Assembly (NCBI RefSeq): GCF_004027225.2
Contig: NC_044297.2
Coordinates: 4,980,047 to 5,044,046, forward strand
Source: Strigops habroptila
Lineage: Eukaryota; Chordata; Aves; Psittaciformes; Psittacidae
Length of the DNA stretch: 64,000 bases
Reading direction: 5' to 3'
Positions 23,601-34,460 of this stretch are shown one piece after another. Position 1 is the stretch's first letter. Each line of letters begins with the position of its first letter. A program made the position numbers and the translations under genes. The notes beneath the pieces were generated by a model. It saw only the letters and a list, made by a program, of their open reading frames with translations. It searched no databases and was not told the origin of the DNA.

Positions 23601-26600
23601 GAAGCTCGGGCACATTCTTTTCTCTCTCCCAGATTTTAGTGAAATCGTGGTTTATTTTTCCTTTTCATTAAAGCTTCACCCCGTTAAATCTTTCTCCCCA
23701 AATCTGTCGCTCCCGCAGAGCGTTCCCTGAGCCTCGGAGGAGCACTTGACTCCTCGGCAGCAAAGAACGGGTCTTTAATGATGAATTTCCCCACAAGAAT
23801 GGAGTTTTGTGTTAAAGAATAGCCCTTAACAAAAGAAACCTCCGATTTCACAGTAAGCAGCTTACTCCCCTTAGCCTGGCTGCCTAAAGCTGGGGCTGCA
23901 AAACTGGGGATGCTTTTGTCCTGCTGATTAAGCAGCTTTAAGTTATTCCATTTAGTTTTTCCCTTAATGAACTTCTGGGAGATTTAATTCCCCCCCCCCC
24001 CTAAAAAAAAAGATCTTGACTAACCACTGCGTCAGCTTAAATGCCTGCAGGAGCCTTAAGCAATCCTGACCCTGGGGGTATCCGAGTGGTCCACAGATTG
24101 GATGGGACATGGCACCATCTCATCCAGGTATTTCTATGGAGCTGCAAATGTGCATCTTCCCTTCGCTCCACCCCAGGAGTTCAAACGGGCCTCGTTTCAT
24201 GGCAGATGATGCATTTCCCTCAGACCTGCTCCCGCCTGATGTGGTTGAAGGTTTTGCCAAGCCTGGGGCTCTGTCCCTGCCACCTCCATCGGGCAGTGCC
24301 ATGGGGCAGCCCGGCGCCGCGGCTGCGCTCGGCTCCAGGGCTGTCTCCCGCGTCCCCCTCCCGTTGGAATGGTGCTGGGATTAAGTGGCAGACTTGAAAC
24401 TGGTCTAATATTTCACAGCCCACCCCCTCCTGCCCTTTTCCACACCAGCTCACAGACATTTCCCTTTCTCCCCACGCTTCTGTTTAAAGAAGCCAGTTGG
24501 ACGCGCTGAGCTGAAGGTCACGGGCAGGCAAAATGACGGAGGGGGCAGGATCCTCTGGTGATGCTCTTGGGAATCGAGGGTGAGGGGACACGGATGTGGC
24601 TGGAGATGTTCTGCCCCTGACGGAGATTTGGGGCTGGGTTTTGTCCATGTTCTGAAGCAGAGAAGACCGGCTGGCTCCTGATCTCTGCAGCAGCCTCTTT
24701 AGGTGTCCTGTGGCTTTCCAGACCTAGAGCTTGGTCCCACCAGGCTCCATAAGCTGGCCATTTGGGTCCCATGAGTCTCTGTTGCTGGTCGTTAAGCCCC
24801 ACCAGTATCTGTTAGCTGGTCATTTGGTCCCACCAAGCTCTGTTGGATGGTTGCATGGATCCCACCAGTCTCTGTTAGCTGGTTGCTGGTTGTCCTCGGG
24901 TCAGAGCAGAGCAGTGTGCTGACGTGGGGCCGCCTCTCTGCAGGTCTTCCCAAAGGAAAGCCGTTTTCCCAGAGGCCTCACTCCCCATCCCCTCTCCTTT
25001 CCCAGGCCCGTGAGGAGCTGAGGCCGGTGAAGGAGGACTTTGAAGCCAAGAACAAGCAGCTCCTGGAGGAAATGCCCAAGTTCTACAGCAGCCGCATCGA
25101 CTACTTCAAACCCAGCTTCGAGTCGCTGGTCCGGGCTCAGGTGAGACACTGTCCCTGCGCTGGGTGTCCCTTTGGTGGCATCCATCCTCCCTGTGGTACC
25201 CGCAGTGCTGGCTGCCATTGCAACAGCTGGAGGTGAGTTTGGGCTGGTTTATATGGACCTGCCTCTTACCAGGGACACTCCTGTTACATATATGATATCC
25301 TGTCCCATGGGATTGCGTTCCTAAAGCAGTTCAAGCCCTCGTTGTACGTTATCTCCTGGCATTTGATGGCTTTATTCATCTGGGTATGTTGTCTCTTTGA
25401 AGTCCTGAGCTCAGGGTTGGAACTTGTTTGAGATTTTGAGATGCTGAGAGCTCATCTTCGAGGATCTCTTTTGTCCCTGCCCATGAGTTGGAAGTGGATG
25501 ATCTTAAGGTCCTTTCCAACCCAAACCATTCTGTGATTCTTAGTAACCAGAACTGGTGTGTGCTGGCAGAGAGGAGGCTGCTGAGTAAGCTCCATGCCAT
25601 GGCTTTGCAGGGGGTGGCCTCAATAAACCCCAGCTGGCTTTAATTTCCACCCTCCACCTTCTTCTGTGGCTTGTTGCTGCTCCTCCATCTTCCTTCTCCT
25701 CTCACCCTTTTCCTTAGGCTGGAGAAGAACATGGTTGGGATTTAAGCTAGCTTTGAACTTCTGGCATCATGGAATCATACTTATCCTGGGATGGTTTATG
25801 TTGGAAGGGAGCTTAAAGCTCACCCAGTTCCAACCAGAGACACCTTCCACTAGAGCAGGTTGCTCCAAGCCCCTGTGTCCAACCTGGCCTTGAACACTGC
25901 CAAGGATGGGGCAGCCACAGCTTCTCTGGGCACCCTGTGCCAGCGCCTCAGCACCCTGCACGCAGGACACGGGGGGTCTCCCAGAGCAGGGGGGTGCATC
26001 CTGCCCTGGCCAGGGGTGTTCAGCTCCGGGAGGTGGGTGACAGCACACGCTGCTCCTCGCGCCCGCTCTCCCTGCGGTGCTTTGGGGAGGGAGCTGCTGC
26101 AGAGCCCCGGGGGGCTGCGGGGAGGTGCAGGGAGCACGTGTCCCACCTCACCTCGCACTCGGGGCTGGGGGGGCCTCTCTGCAGCGCCCCGTCTGCGGCT
26201 GATCCACCTCCCAGCTGGTGCCGGCGCGCCCCGGGTGGGTGCTGGGGCCACTGCTCCTGCTGTTCCCGCAGCACCGGGGCTCCCTGCTGCAGCACCCCGA
26301 GGAACCAGACTCCCTGGAGCCACCGCAAAGTCCCGCTGGCTCTTGCCCCCAGCCCTGCAAACCCTCTCGGCCGCGTGCTGTGGGTGGGTTGTTTGGACGA
26401 GCCCTTGAAACCCGAATGCCGCCCGCCCCGTCTGGGCGTGCGATCCGCTGGCAGCTCCCTTTGCCCCGCTGTCCTTGGCCAGGATGTCCCTTGTGCTCCG
26501 CTTGTGCTGGCTCCTCGGGGGGCTCAGGGAGCTGTTCTGGGGCTGTTGGAAACGCTCCCTGTTCGCACTCTCTTCTTGGGAATCCTCTGGTGTTCCTCTT

Positions 26601-29600
26601 CTCTTCAGGTGAGGATTTTTGTCAGGGAATCTCATTTTTAATACCCATCAGGCAGCGCTGTGGCAAAGCTGGTGCATCTCCTGTAGGCTGGACTAAAGCT
26701 GGTCCCAGATGGATGCTAAAGCATGTCACATCCCGCCAACCCCGATAGGAGCCTCATCCCTCTTCCCCAGCACTGGCTGCATGCTTCCACCCCCGGGCAG
26801 GGATGCACCAGCACAGCAGCATTCCCAGTGCCAGGAGGAGAGCTCAGCACTTCCCTAAGGAGTCCTTTGTGCCCAGGCTGGGCTCTGGCCATGTCCCCCT
26901 CCAGTTGAGGAGGTACTGCCCAGGGGCTGCACGGTGTTTCCCTATTGCAGGTGGCTGAAATAAATAGGAAAATGGAAGTGACTTGCCCAAGGTACCTTAT
27001 TGAGTCAGGAATAACACCCAGGAGCATCCCCATCCAACCATGCCGGGGTGAGGAGGTGATGGGAGGCATGTGGACTGTGCCACCAGCCCCATTCGGCCTG
27101 CCACTGCTTCTCTGTGCCTCATTGAGCTTATGGACCATCTCAGGGGGTTCCTGTTACTCGATGGAATTTCTATTCTCAGCCTCTTCTGGGGGTACCTCGA
27201 GCAGGGATTGGTGATGGGGCTCCAGTGTGCATCCCGCAGGGAAAAGGGACGGTGAGGACTGCGGAAACCTGGAGAGGGGCTTTGGACAAGGGCCTGTAGG
27301 GACAGGACAAGGGGAACGGCTTTAACCTGCCAGAGGGGAGATTGAGATGAGCTCTGAGGCAGAAGCTCTTCCCTGTGAGGGTGCTGAGGCGCTGGCACAG
27401 GGTGCCCAGAGAAGCTGTGGCTGCCCCATCCCTGGCAGTGTTCAAGGCCAGGTTGGACACAGGGGCTTGGAGCAACCTGCTCTAGTGGAAGGTGTCCCTG
27501 CCCGGGGCAGGGGTTGGAGCTGGAGGAGCTTTAAGCTCCCTTCAACCCAAACCATTCCATGAGCCTGCAGTAAGTGTGAAGGGGCACCAGGCAGATCGAG
27601 GCTGAGCTGTGACCAAGCGGCTGCCTCTGCAGATCAAGCCGTGCCACGGCGGAGGGGAGGCCACCACCTCCCACCGCCTCCCGAGCAGCAGCTTTATGGC
27701 TGTGACCCAGGGAGCCCGTCCGGGCCCTGCTCCCCGGGCGGCCGGGTTCCCATGGCACAGCTTGGCCGCGGGCCCCGGTGCCGGGTGTCTCCTGGCATGC
27801 CCCGAGCTCGCAGGGGCTGTAACATTCAACACCAAATACTTGTGTCCACCCACATGCCCGCGCCGAGCCAACGGAGGCAAATAGTTCCCTGGCTGAGGAC
27901 TTTGAAGTGGCCACATAAAGATGAAAGGGGGAGATTTGGAGCTTGGTCACTGGTGTGAGTGCTGGAACGACGCTTCCTCCCGCCTTGCGCTTTGTTTTCC
28001 AGCTGGAAAACATGATACCCCTCTGGATGGTAATGAAATGGGGACAGAAGATGGGGTTTGAGGCTGGGCTGTGGGCTGGGCTGAGCCTCAGCAGGTCCTG
28101 GCAGCAGCCCCGGGCTTTTGTTTTGTGTAGGGCTGCTATAAACACCAAGCGCTGCCCGGCTGCGGCGCTGTGACCGCGGGCTCTAGAAAATCAGGAGAAC
28201 ACCGTGTCCCGAACCAGGATTAGTTCAGGACAGGTGGATCGGGGCCGCTGGCTCGGGCTCAAAGGCGAGTTGGAGATGGGATTTGATGGGATGGGGACGG
28301 AGCATATGGTATCCATAGCTGGAAAAGTACTGAGCTGCAGGCAGCAGGTCCCCCGCTGCTGCAGCTCCAGCGCCCATCAGTGTGGGGTGCATGCCCCAGC
28401 CATAGAGGCAGTGATGGGAGAAAGCCCCAGGGGATCCATGCCTGTGGAATTGCATTGGAAAAGCACAGGAGACTTGAGGCAATGCACCATGAGTGCTGCT
28501 GTTGGGTACTGGGGTCTGCTGGGGGACAAGAGCATCCCCAAGGACACCTGCAGCGCTCTGGGGACGCTGTGTCTCCTATAGGAAGGGCTCAATAGCTGCG
28601 GCATATGGATGGTGGGGGGGGACAGCACCCAAAATGTGTGCTCTGCTTTGGATACGGAGCGGGCTCCGGAGCAATCCTGGGAAAGGGGCTCCCGCTGCTG
28701 CCCCTTGGAGCTTCATCTCAGTGCACCTGGAATTCTGTGCTGGAATTGGCAGCACCGTGTGGCCATATGTGACTGAACAGAGCCCAGCTGATGCCAGGAT
28801 GGGGCTGAGGACACGGAGGGCTGCTCCGGAGCTCCGGCACCCAGCTCTGCAGCCAGGATCCGTGCCCCCCGTGGCATTGCAAGGGGATTACGGTGGTGGC
28901 GGGGGTTGTCGGCACACTCAGCACCTCCTGCTTGCGTGGGGCTGAGGATGCTTTGGGGTGACCTGGCTGCAGGGGGGTGGCTGCAGAGGGGCGGGGGGGG
29001 CTCCTTCCCACGCCTGCCTGCTCGGGGTTCGTTAGTCACTGTGTAAATGAGCACTGCTGCTGAATCACCCAGCACCCACGGCGTGGGGAGACCCGGCCCC
29101 GCAGCAGCCCCCGCTGCGCTCCAGCGTGGATGGACCTAGGGGAAAGGGGGGGGGGGATGCAAAAACATGTGGGTCCCCAGCCTCGCCCCTCAGCCCTACC
29201 CAAAATAAGCATCGTTTTGAACAAGATGAGGGGAGCTGGTCTCCATGGAGACTGTGTCTCCAAACTGGGGATGCTGGGGCTGATCCTGGGTGCCCACCGA
29301 GCCTTGCTTGTGAAGTGGGGGCCACACGGGCACCATCCAGCCCGCTGGGAAGCACTTCCCCGCCTCTCCCTGCCACTGTTAGGCCAGGCATCCCCATCAC
29401 CCTCCTCCTGCGGGGCACAGCACCGCACCACGGCTCTGCGTTGGCACCCGACAGGCAGCCCGGTGCCATCTGCCTGCGCTGACCCTCTGGCTCCCGCTCC
29501 AGCGAGCTCCAGCGTTAATTGGTGCTGTTAATTAGCACATGATTAAACCGCCCTCCCCCTGCCGCATGCAGGGGATGGTGCTGCCGGGCCGGGTGCTCCC

Positions 29601-30131
29601 TGCGCCCCTGTGCCGGGAGCAGGGACCTGTTGCGGAGCTGGGCGGGCGGCCGGGCCCATCCCCGTGCACGGGCGATGGAGAAGCGGCTTTGGCGGGGGGC
29701 TGGCAGCTGCCCGCAGGGGCTGGGGGCTGGCGGCAGCCCCCTGCACGCAGCTCCCCAGATGGGAAGCGGGCAGAGAAGGGCAGCGTGTTATTAAAATGTG
29801 TTGAGTTGTAATAATGGAAGGGGGAGGTTTAACACATGGGAGGAAGCTATTTTAGCAACAGAAACGCTCGAGCAAGGGGCTGGCTCCAGCACCACTGCAC
29901 CTCTTGGCTCCCATAGCGGGTAAGGAGGAGCACCCCGGCCCCTGCCCTGCTCCCCCCACATCTCTCTCCCTCCTTCTCGCCCAGGTTGTCTATTACACGG
30001 AGATGCACAAGATCTTTGGGGACCTGACGGCGCAGATCGACCGGCCCGGGCTGAGCGACGAGCAGCGGGAGCGGGAGAACGACGCCAAGCTCAGCGAGCT
30101 CAGGGCTCTCTCCATCGTGGCCGATGACTGA
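2681..30131 (+). CDS. BIN3: BIN3, bridging integrator 3 (BAR-domain protein), exons 2-9
   Basis: Eight spliced coding exons: 2681-2729, 9600-9640, 10255-10316, 13938-14074, 14409-14449, 23057-23198, 25006-25140, 29985-30131 (stop TGA). All have GT-AG borders and matching phases. They total 754 nt; with the missing exon 1 (about 8 nt, Met-Ser-Trp in the human protein) this gives 253 residues, the human BIN3 length. Seen: IPFKIGQPKKQIV at the N-terminus, then VERDFEREYGKLQQLE, STDADLAMSKSAVKIS, NMAVKRREQTLQDY and the C-terminus LSELRALSIVADD. Known: BIN3 is almost entirely one BAR domain (about residues 9-235), a coiled-coil dimer that binds curved membranes and is linked to actin organisation and cytokinesis; it lacks the SH3 domain of BIN1/amphiphysin. 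The gene looks intact. Exon 1 and the promoter lie left of the window. Confidence 0.97.
4307..4466. repeat. CT-rich (CCTTC)n microsatellite
   Basis: About 160 bp of almost pure pyrimidine with CTTCC and CTTTC motifs. It produces a low-complexity ORF on each strand. Confidence 0.9.
7600..7735 (-). mobile_element. CR1: CR1 LINE fragment
   Basis: Matches the 3' 140 bp of the other copies, lacking the terminal octamers. Confidence 0.85.
9641..13937 (+). other. BIN3: BIN3 introns 3 and 4
   Basis: These flank the 62-nt exon at 10255-10316. The sequence is unique, moderately AT-rich in its last 1.5 kb, with no CR1 copy. A roughly 56-bp segment at 13784-13839 recurs at 57253-57305. Confidence 0.65.
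16147..16230 (-). mobile_element. CR1: CR1 LINE fragment
   Basis: CTGGTTTGGGTTAGGAGGGA followed by the CATCCAGTTCCAACC block; only about 85 bp remain. Confidence 0.8.
17359..17590 (-). mobile_element. CR1: CR1 LINE fragment, internally deleted
   Basis: The tail block is fused to interior CR1 sequence (CTGCCCCAGCCCAGCTCTCT) and reaches further 5' into CR1 than most copies here. Confidence 0.85.
17755..17793. repeat. Tandem repeat, 16 bp x 2.5
   Basis: GTCGTGGTTGGGATGT unit repeated. Confidence 0.7.
18049..18139 (+). mobile_element. CR1: CR1 LINE 3' tail
   Basis: GGAAGGTGTCCCTGCCCGTG through a diverged tail ending TCCATGATGCTATGATCC. Confidence 0.8.
18813..19257 (+). mobile_element. CR1: CR1 LINE fragment, longest copy in the window
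   Basis: About 445 bp, from GGGCTGGAGCAGCTCTGCTC through the 3' block and a short tail CCATGACTCCATGATT. It serves as the local reference for the other copies. Confidence 0.9.
20979..21307 (-). mobile_element. CR1: CR1 LINE fragment
   Basis: Begins TAGAGTCACGGAATGG, continuous to CCCTTTAGGCACTGG. Confidence 0.9.
22705..22782. repeat. (ATTAGT)n hexanucleotide array
   Basis: About 13 near-perfect copies with a single variant unit near the right end (GTGTTAGT). Confidence 0.95.
24733..24893. repeat. Degenerate minisatellite, about 36-40 bp x 4
   Basis: Each unit contains CCCACCAG followed by CTCTGTTAGCTGGT-like sequence. Confidence 0.75.
25472..25541 (+). mobile_element. CR1: CR1 LINE 3' tail
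   Basis: TGTCCCTGCCCATG through CCAACCCAAACCATTCTGTG; about 70 bp. Confidence 0.8.
25764..25958 (-). mobile_element. CR1: CR1 LINE fragment
   Basis: Tail octamers CATCATGGAATCAT, then the 3' block, in BIN3 intron 8. Confidence 0.85.
27262..27562 (+). mobile_element. CR1: CR1 LINE fragment
   Basis: GGAAACCTGGAGAGGGGCTT through CAACCCAAACCATTCCATGA; about 300 bp, little diverged from the 18.8-kb copy. Confidence 0.9.
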
Positions 30132-30865
30132 GCAGGGGCTGGGGCCTCCCCCCAGCTCCCCACCTCCTCCCGCCCAGGGATGGACTCGGGGGGTTTAAAC
30201 CCTTTGCCCCCATGGCTCTGCCAGCACCAGGTATTGCCTGGGGATGGGGTGGGGGGCACAGCGGGGCTGCCCCTGCCCCGTTTCCAAAGGCAGCATCTGG
30301 ACTATGGGTGCTGTAAGGATTTGCCTCATAAAGGGGAGGTGGAAGTGGGGAGCAGGCTGGGTGCTGCCGGCCTTGCCCAGGCACCCACTTGCTGCTGCAC
30401 CCGCACAGAGCACTGGGTGCCTGGGCCAGAGCCAGCCCCGCTCCTTCCCTGTGAGGCAAGAGGATGGGGGCATCCTGCACCCTGCGCTTTGTGCCTTAGG
30501 GGAGAGGAAAAGCATTTTAATCCCGTGCTTCAAGGCATGGGGAGAGGGTGATGAAAGCTCCGCGCTTCCCATGCCCAGCACCAAGCGATGCTGCACTCCC
30601 GCGTTGCTGTTTTAAGCAGGAATGGTGCAAAGTGCCTCTGCCCCATAGCTATGGGGTGCAGGGGGTGCACATCAGCACAGCCATGGGTGCCCACTGAGGG
30701 GTACGGAGGACCCCAGGAAACAGGGATGCAAAAGGGAAATGCAGCCCAGGCAGGGGCAGACCCAGGGAGGGGCATGCAGAGGGGTGTGATGGGGTCCCAG
30801 AGTCACCCCTTGGTGCTGGGGGGGGACAGGGGTGTCTCCAATAAAGTTCTTGGCAGCACAGCAGA
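30132..30865 (+). other. BIN3: BIN3 3' untranslated region
   Basis: Runs from the stop codon to just past the AATAAA at 30840. It is GC-rich and short (about 0.73 kb), with no repeat. The inferred 3' end of the convergent minus-strand gene lies about 0.7 kb beyond. Confidence 0.75.
30840..30845 (+). promoter_or_regulatory. BIN3: BIN3 polyadenylation signal
   Basis: Canonical AATAAA about 710 bp after the BIN3 stop codon, the first on the plus strand downstream of the gene. Confidence 0.75.
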
Positions 30866-31560
30866 GTCTGGTTGGGAGCCGGAGCCAGCGCCGCGCTGCT
30901 GCTGCCCTCTGCAGCCCCCCAACAGCCACTGCCGGGGGGGGACCCATGCAGGGCCGGACCCCCATGGGCCGCACAGCCCCTGGCTCCAGCACAGTGAAGA
31001 GGAAAGAGGGGTTGAACAGACGCAGAAAGGGAACAGCAAAGCAAACCACAAGGAATACAGTTTTACAGTCAAATACAGGGGATTGGAGGGCAGGCCGGCG
31101 CCTTGCGGCACAGGGAGATGGTGCAGGAGCCCTCCCATCCTGGGATGAGCTGCTGCTGCATGGCACAAGGGGCTGGGAAGCAGGCATGGAGATGATAAGT
31201 GCAGAGAAGCAGCACGCTATGGGCACAGCAGCATCCAGAGCCTCCCAGTGAGCACCAGCCCCCTGCTTGGGTCCCTCCATCCCAAACCAGCCAGTCTGTC
31301 CCCAAACTGAGCTTCCCACTGGGAGGACTGGGTGGCCTGTGCCCTGTCTCCACCACACACAAGATTCCCTACTTCAGAGGTTCTATTCAATGCAAACCAG
31401 TCAGAGGAAACCCTGCACATCCCTATGGATGCCCAGCGTGGGATCCAGCTCTCCAGGAAGGTTGGGACAAAACAGGCTTGTGGGGATCGTGCTGCCATCC
31501 ACATCCCTGCTGTGACATCCAGACCTTGCTGTCTCCTGTGGAGACCTGGTGGGTGCTGGT

Positions 31561-32561
31561 TCATGGGTCTGGAAGGGAGGAGAGGGGGTGACGGCAGCTC
31601 GTGGTGCCCCGTGTCCCAGCACATCTCATCCCGCCTTACCCCGTGCGTTTGGTCTCCATGGGAAGAGGTGGCTGCTCCCCAGTGGCTTGCCCAGGCTGAG
31701 CCCCACGATGCTGCGGGAGATGTGGAGCAGGGCAGGGGGCAGCAGCTTCCCTGGAACAAGAGCTCCTCACCCGCTGCACCAGCTGACAGCAGGGGCTGCG
31801 CCGTGCCCCTGTCATCCTGCACCTACCCAAGAGCTCCCCGTCCTTCGGTGCCCAGGGACACAGGGCTTGGAGAGCATCCAGAGCATCACAGCGCTCAGGT
31901 CCAGAGCCTCGGGCTGCGGAAACAGAGACGTGAATGAGGGATGGAGGAGGCCAAGTGCCCCGAAACACCAGCACTGTGTTCCCAGCACAAGTGTGATTGC
32001 ACCAGGGACACCGGGCCCCCCCTTGGCTCTGTCCCTATGTCTGTCCATCACCACTGGTACCTGAATTTGGCAAAGCAGACCCTGTGGCACGGCAGGAACA
32101 GTGGTCAGGGTGCCCCACCTGACCGGCAGGAAGCAGGGAGCTGGACCCCCATAAAGCCTCCCCGCTACCAGGATGGGATAGGATGGGACCAGAGCCCTGA
32201 CAGGGCATGGGAGGGCTGGTGAGTGTCCCAGGCCATTTGCAGGGGCACAGGGAGAGCATCCCGGGGCCGCATTCCACATCCCATGCAGTCGCTGCTGGGA
32301 TGGAGCCAAGAGCTTCCCCCTTCCCTCGGCTGTTCCTTCCCAACCGCATCACATGCCAGGCCAGGTCTAAGCCAAATAAACCCCGTTGCCACGGTTACCC
32401 AGAGCAGGGATGCTATATTTAACTGCCACGCAGGAGCCCAGCCCATGCGAGGACCACGCTGTGCCATGGGGGATGCTCGGGGGGCTCCGCAGACCCTGCC
32501 CCAGCTCCTCAGGAGCAAAGGTCCGTGGCAGGGGAGGTGCAGAACTCCTCTGCATCTGCAG
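31561..32561 (-). CDS. Unrecognised multi-exon gene, 3' exons (candidate)
   Basis: Five minus-strand segments with GT-AG borders and one open frame across every junction: 32561-32399 (163 nt), 32081-32061 (21 nt), 31913-31827 (87 nt), 31750-31640 (111 nt), and 31568-31561 ending in TGA. The encoded 3' part is about 130 residues, starting LQMQRSSAPPLPRTFAPEEL, passing VAVKYSIPALG and RCDALDALQALCPWAPKDGE, and ending LLHISRSIVGLSLGKPLG...RPNARDP. I do not recognise the family; no domain, signal peptide or membrane segment is evident. A second frame is also open through these exons but gives a Cys/Trp-rich, unlikely product. Possible earlier exons: 32795-32650 (RSPSPELEGQQEELTAQRGA), an exon ending LDDADSAFGIK near 33310, one near 34133-34230 (ASWSLYRASKSRGSN), and a first exon in the CpG island at 34.3-34.7 kb. 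The upstream structure is unresolved. Confidence 0.4.
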
Positions 32562-33759
32562 CTGGGTTAAACCCCATCTGAGCTCTGACACCCACCCTGC
32601 AGCCCTCCGCATCCCCAGCAGCGCTCCCCTGCCACCTCATCCCCAGCACCCTGCCTCCTCCATCGCCTGCAGCCACCCGTCTGGCCCGCCGCAGCCCCAG
32701 AGCTGCTCAGCAAAGCCCGGCTCCAGTGTGCCGTCAGCTCCTCGCTGTGCCGTCAGCTCCTCCTGCTGTCCTTCCAGCTCCGGAGAGGGACTGCGCTGAT
32801 GGCAGCTCAACCCCAGCGGTGCAAACTCTGCTCCCATCTGGATACCGTGGGAATGGCCACTATGCCAGGGCCAGGTGAGCATCAGGATGAGGCCATCCCG
32901 TGATGGGAACAGGTACTGATAAGTGCAGCATCCTCTTTCCTCCCCAGCAGGGACTGCGCAGACAGGCAGTGAACTGTCACATGGCAGCATCCTGACCATC
33001 CCCTTGCTTCCCAAAGCCCACATTCCCTTTGGGAACAAGGTCCCCAGCCAGGTTTTGCAGATGCCATCCCTCAGCCAGCCCAGCACTAAATACACCTGAC
33101 AGCTTACACCAAAACCTACACTCTTACCCCAAAACTGGCTGCATGAACCCTTGCCAGGAGCAGCACACACCTGGATCCACGCCTCAGTTGTCTTTGTTGG
33201 GTGGTTGGGAGCCTTCCCCTTCTCCAGGTGATTCAGGGACAGCGAGGCCATTGCAAGGGAATGGAGCCACAGGCCCCCGTGCCAAGACCCCCATCATCAT
33301 CCTCCTCCTCACCTTGATCCCAAAAGCAGAATCAGCATCATCCAGACCACCCTCCTGTGGGGTCAGGCACCAGGATGCAGCTGGGGTAGCACCGGCTGGG
33401 GGGAAGGCATCCACCCAGCCTGGGCCGCATCCCGTGGGGCAGCCGGATGCTGCTGGAGCATCTCCCTGGCATTGCAGAGGGGGCTGAAGGCAGAGAACAA
33501 CGCTGAGGGCATCTGAGCCTGTCCTGAGCCACTCACCCCAAAGCAGTCCCCATGCCCATGGTGTGGGGTCCTCCCTGACCACCAATACCCACCCCATGGC
33601 CAGAGCACTGCTGGGAAAGGGCCCAGTGTCCTGAGGTCTGGCCCAGGTGAGTTTCAGTGCTCCTAAAGCACAGGGGAGGGGGACACCCATCCCTGTCCTT
33701 ACCTCCTGCCGTTTGCTCCTCACCACGGGCACCTCCCCAGGGGAGGGTAAAGGAAGAGG

Positions 33760-34013
33760 TTCATAGAATCGTCATGGGATGGTTTGGGATGAAGGGACCT
33801 CAAAGCTCCTCCAGCTCCAACCCCCTGCCCTGGGCAGGGACACCTTCCACTGGAGCAGGTTGCTCCAAGCCCCTGTGTCCAACCTGCCCTTGAACACTGC
33901 CAGGGATGGGGCAGCCACAGCTTCTCTGGGCACCCTGTGCCAGCGCCTCAGCACCCTCACAGGGAAGAGCTTCTGCCTCAGAGCTCATCTCAGTCTCCCC
34001 TCTGGCAGTTTAA
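33760..34013 (-). mobile_element. CR1: CR1 LINE fragment
   Basis: TTCATAGAATCGTCATGGGA tail then 3' block, in an intron of the unrecognised minus-strand gene. Confidence 0.9.
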
Positions 34014-34129
34014 ATATTCACCCTCTTTTCACTGCTGGGGAGGGGGAAACAGGGCTCCAGAAACCCAAACCCCTCCAGCATCCTGCTCCCAGAGACCCCC
34101 TGCCCCGCAGTGCCCGGGGAGGATGAGCA

Positions 34130-34460
34130 CTCACCATTCCCAGGAAGAGCGATGGGATGCAGGATGCTCCGAGGATGCCCCGTTGCTGCCCCGGGATTTG
34201 GAGGCTCGGTAGAGGCTCCAGGATGCGCTGCTGGGATGGGAACTACCCAAGTCCCGGTAGGAAATCAGCAGGGAAGAGCGGGGATGGAGGGTATGAGGGG
34301 GGTACCTGGCCGGCGCTGAGGGCAGCTTCCAGCGGCATCTTGCGGTACCCGGCCCATCACCACGCAGACCCGACGGCACGAAGAGGGGCTCCATCAGCAC
34401 CAAGCCACCACCGCGGCGGAGCATCCCGGCAGCGCCCCCCTCACCTCAGCCGGGAGAAAC
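34130..34460 (-). other. Candidate 5' exons of the unrecognised gene
   Basis: Reading the minus strand from the CpG island, an ATG-led frame (MLRRGGGLVLMEPLFVPSGL, with a second ATG at MEPLF) runs to a GTACCC donor near 34307. A segment with a CCATCCCAG acceptor and GTGAGT donor (about 34230-34133) continues it in phase with ASWSLYRASKSRGSN. An alternative start MPLEAALSAGQ shares the donor but uses another frame of the next exon. Which start is real cannot be decided from sequence. Confidence 0.3.

Larger units (their letters stand above)
23199..29984 (+). other. BIN3: BIN3 introns 7 and 8
   Basis: These flank the 135-nt exon 25006-25140. They contain CR1 copies at 25472, 25764 and 27262, a degenerate 36-40 bp repeat at 24733-24893, and increasingly GC-rich sequence toward the 3' exon. 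Long minus-strand frames near 26 kb run through CR1 and GC-rich intron and are not genes. Confidence 0.65.

Noticed and set aside
25850-26635. 261- and 234-residue ORFs in BIN3 intron 8
   Set aside because: The frames begin or end in a CR1 fragment and otherwise cover GC-rich intron with no recognisable motif.
31561-32561. Identification of the unrecognised gene as CCAR2, PEBP4 or EGR3
   Set aside because: No PEBP motif, zinc finger, SAP or S1-like segment is visible and the product is too short; only position suggests CCAR2.
32637-33251. Single 204-residue ORF as an intronless gene
   Set aside because: Its left part contains good exon borders (32795-32650) and its right part reads like intron. 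A spliced structure explains it better.
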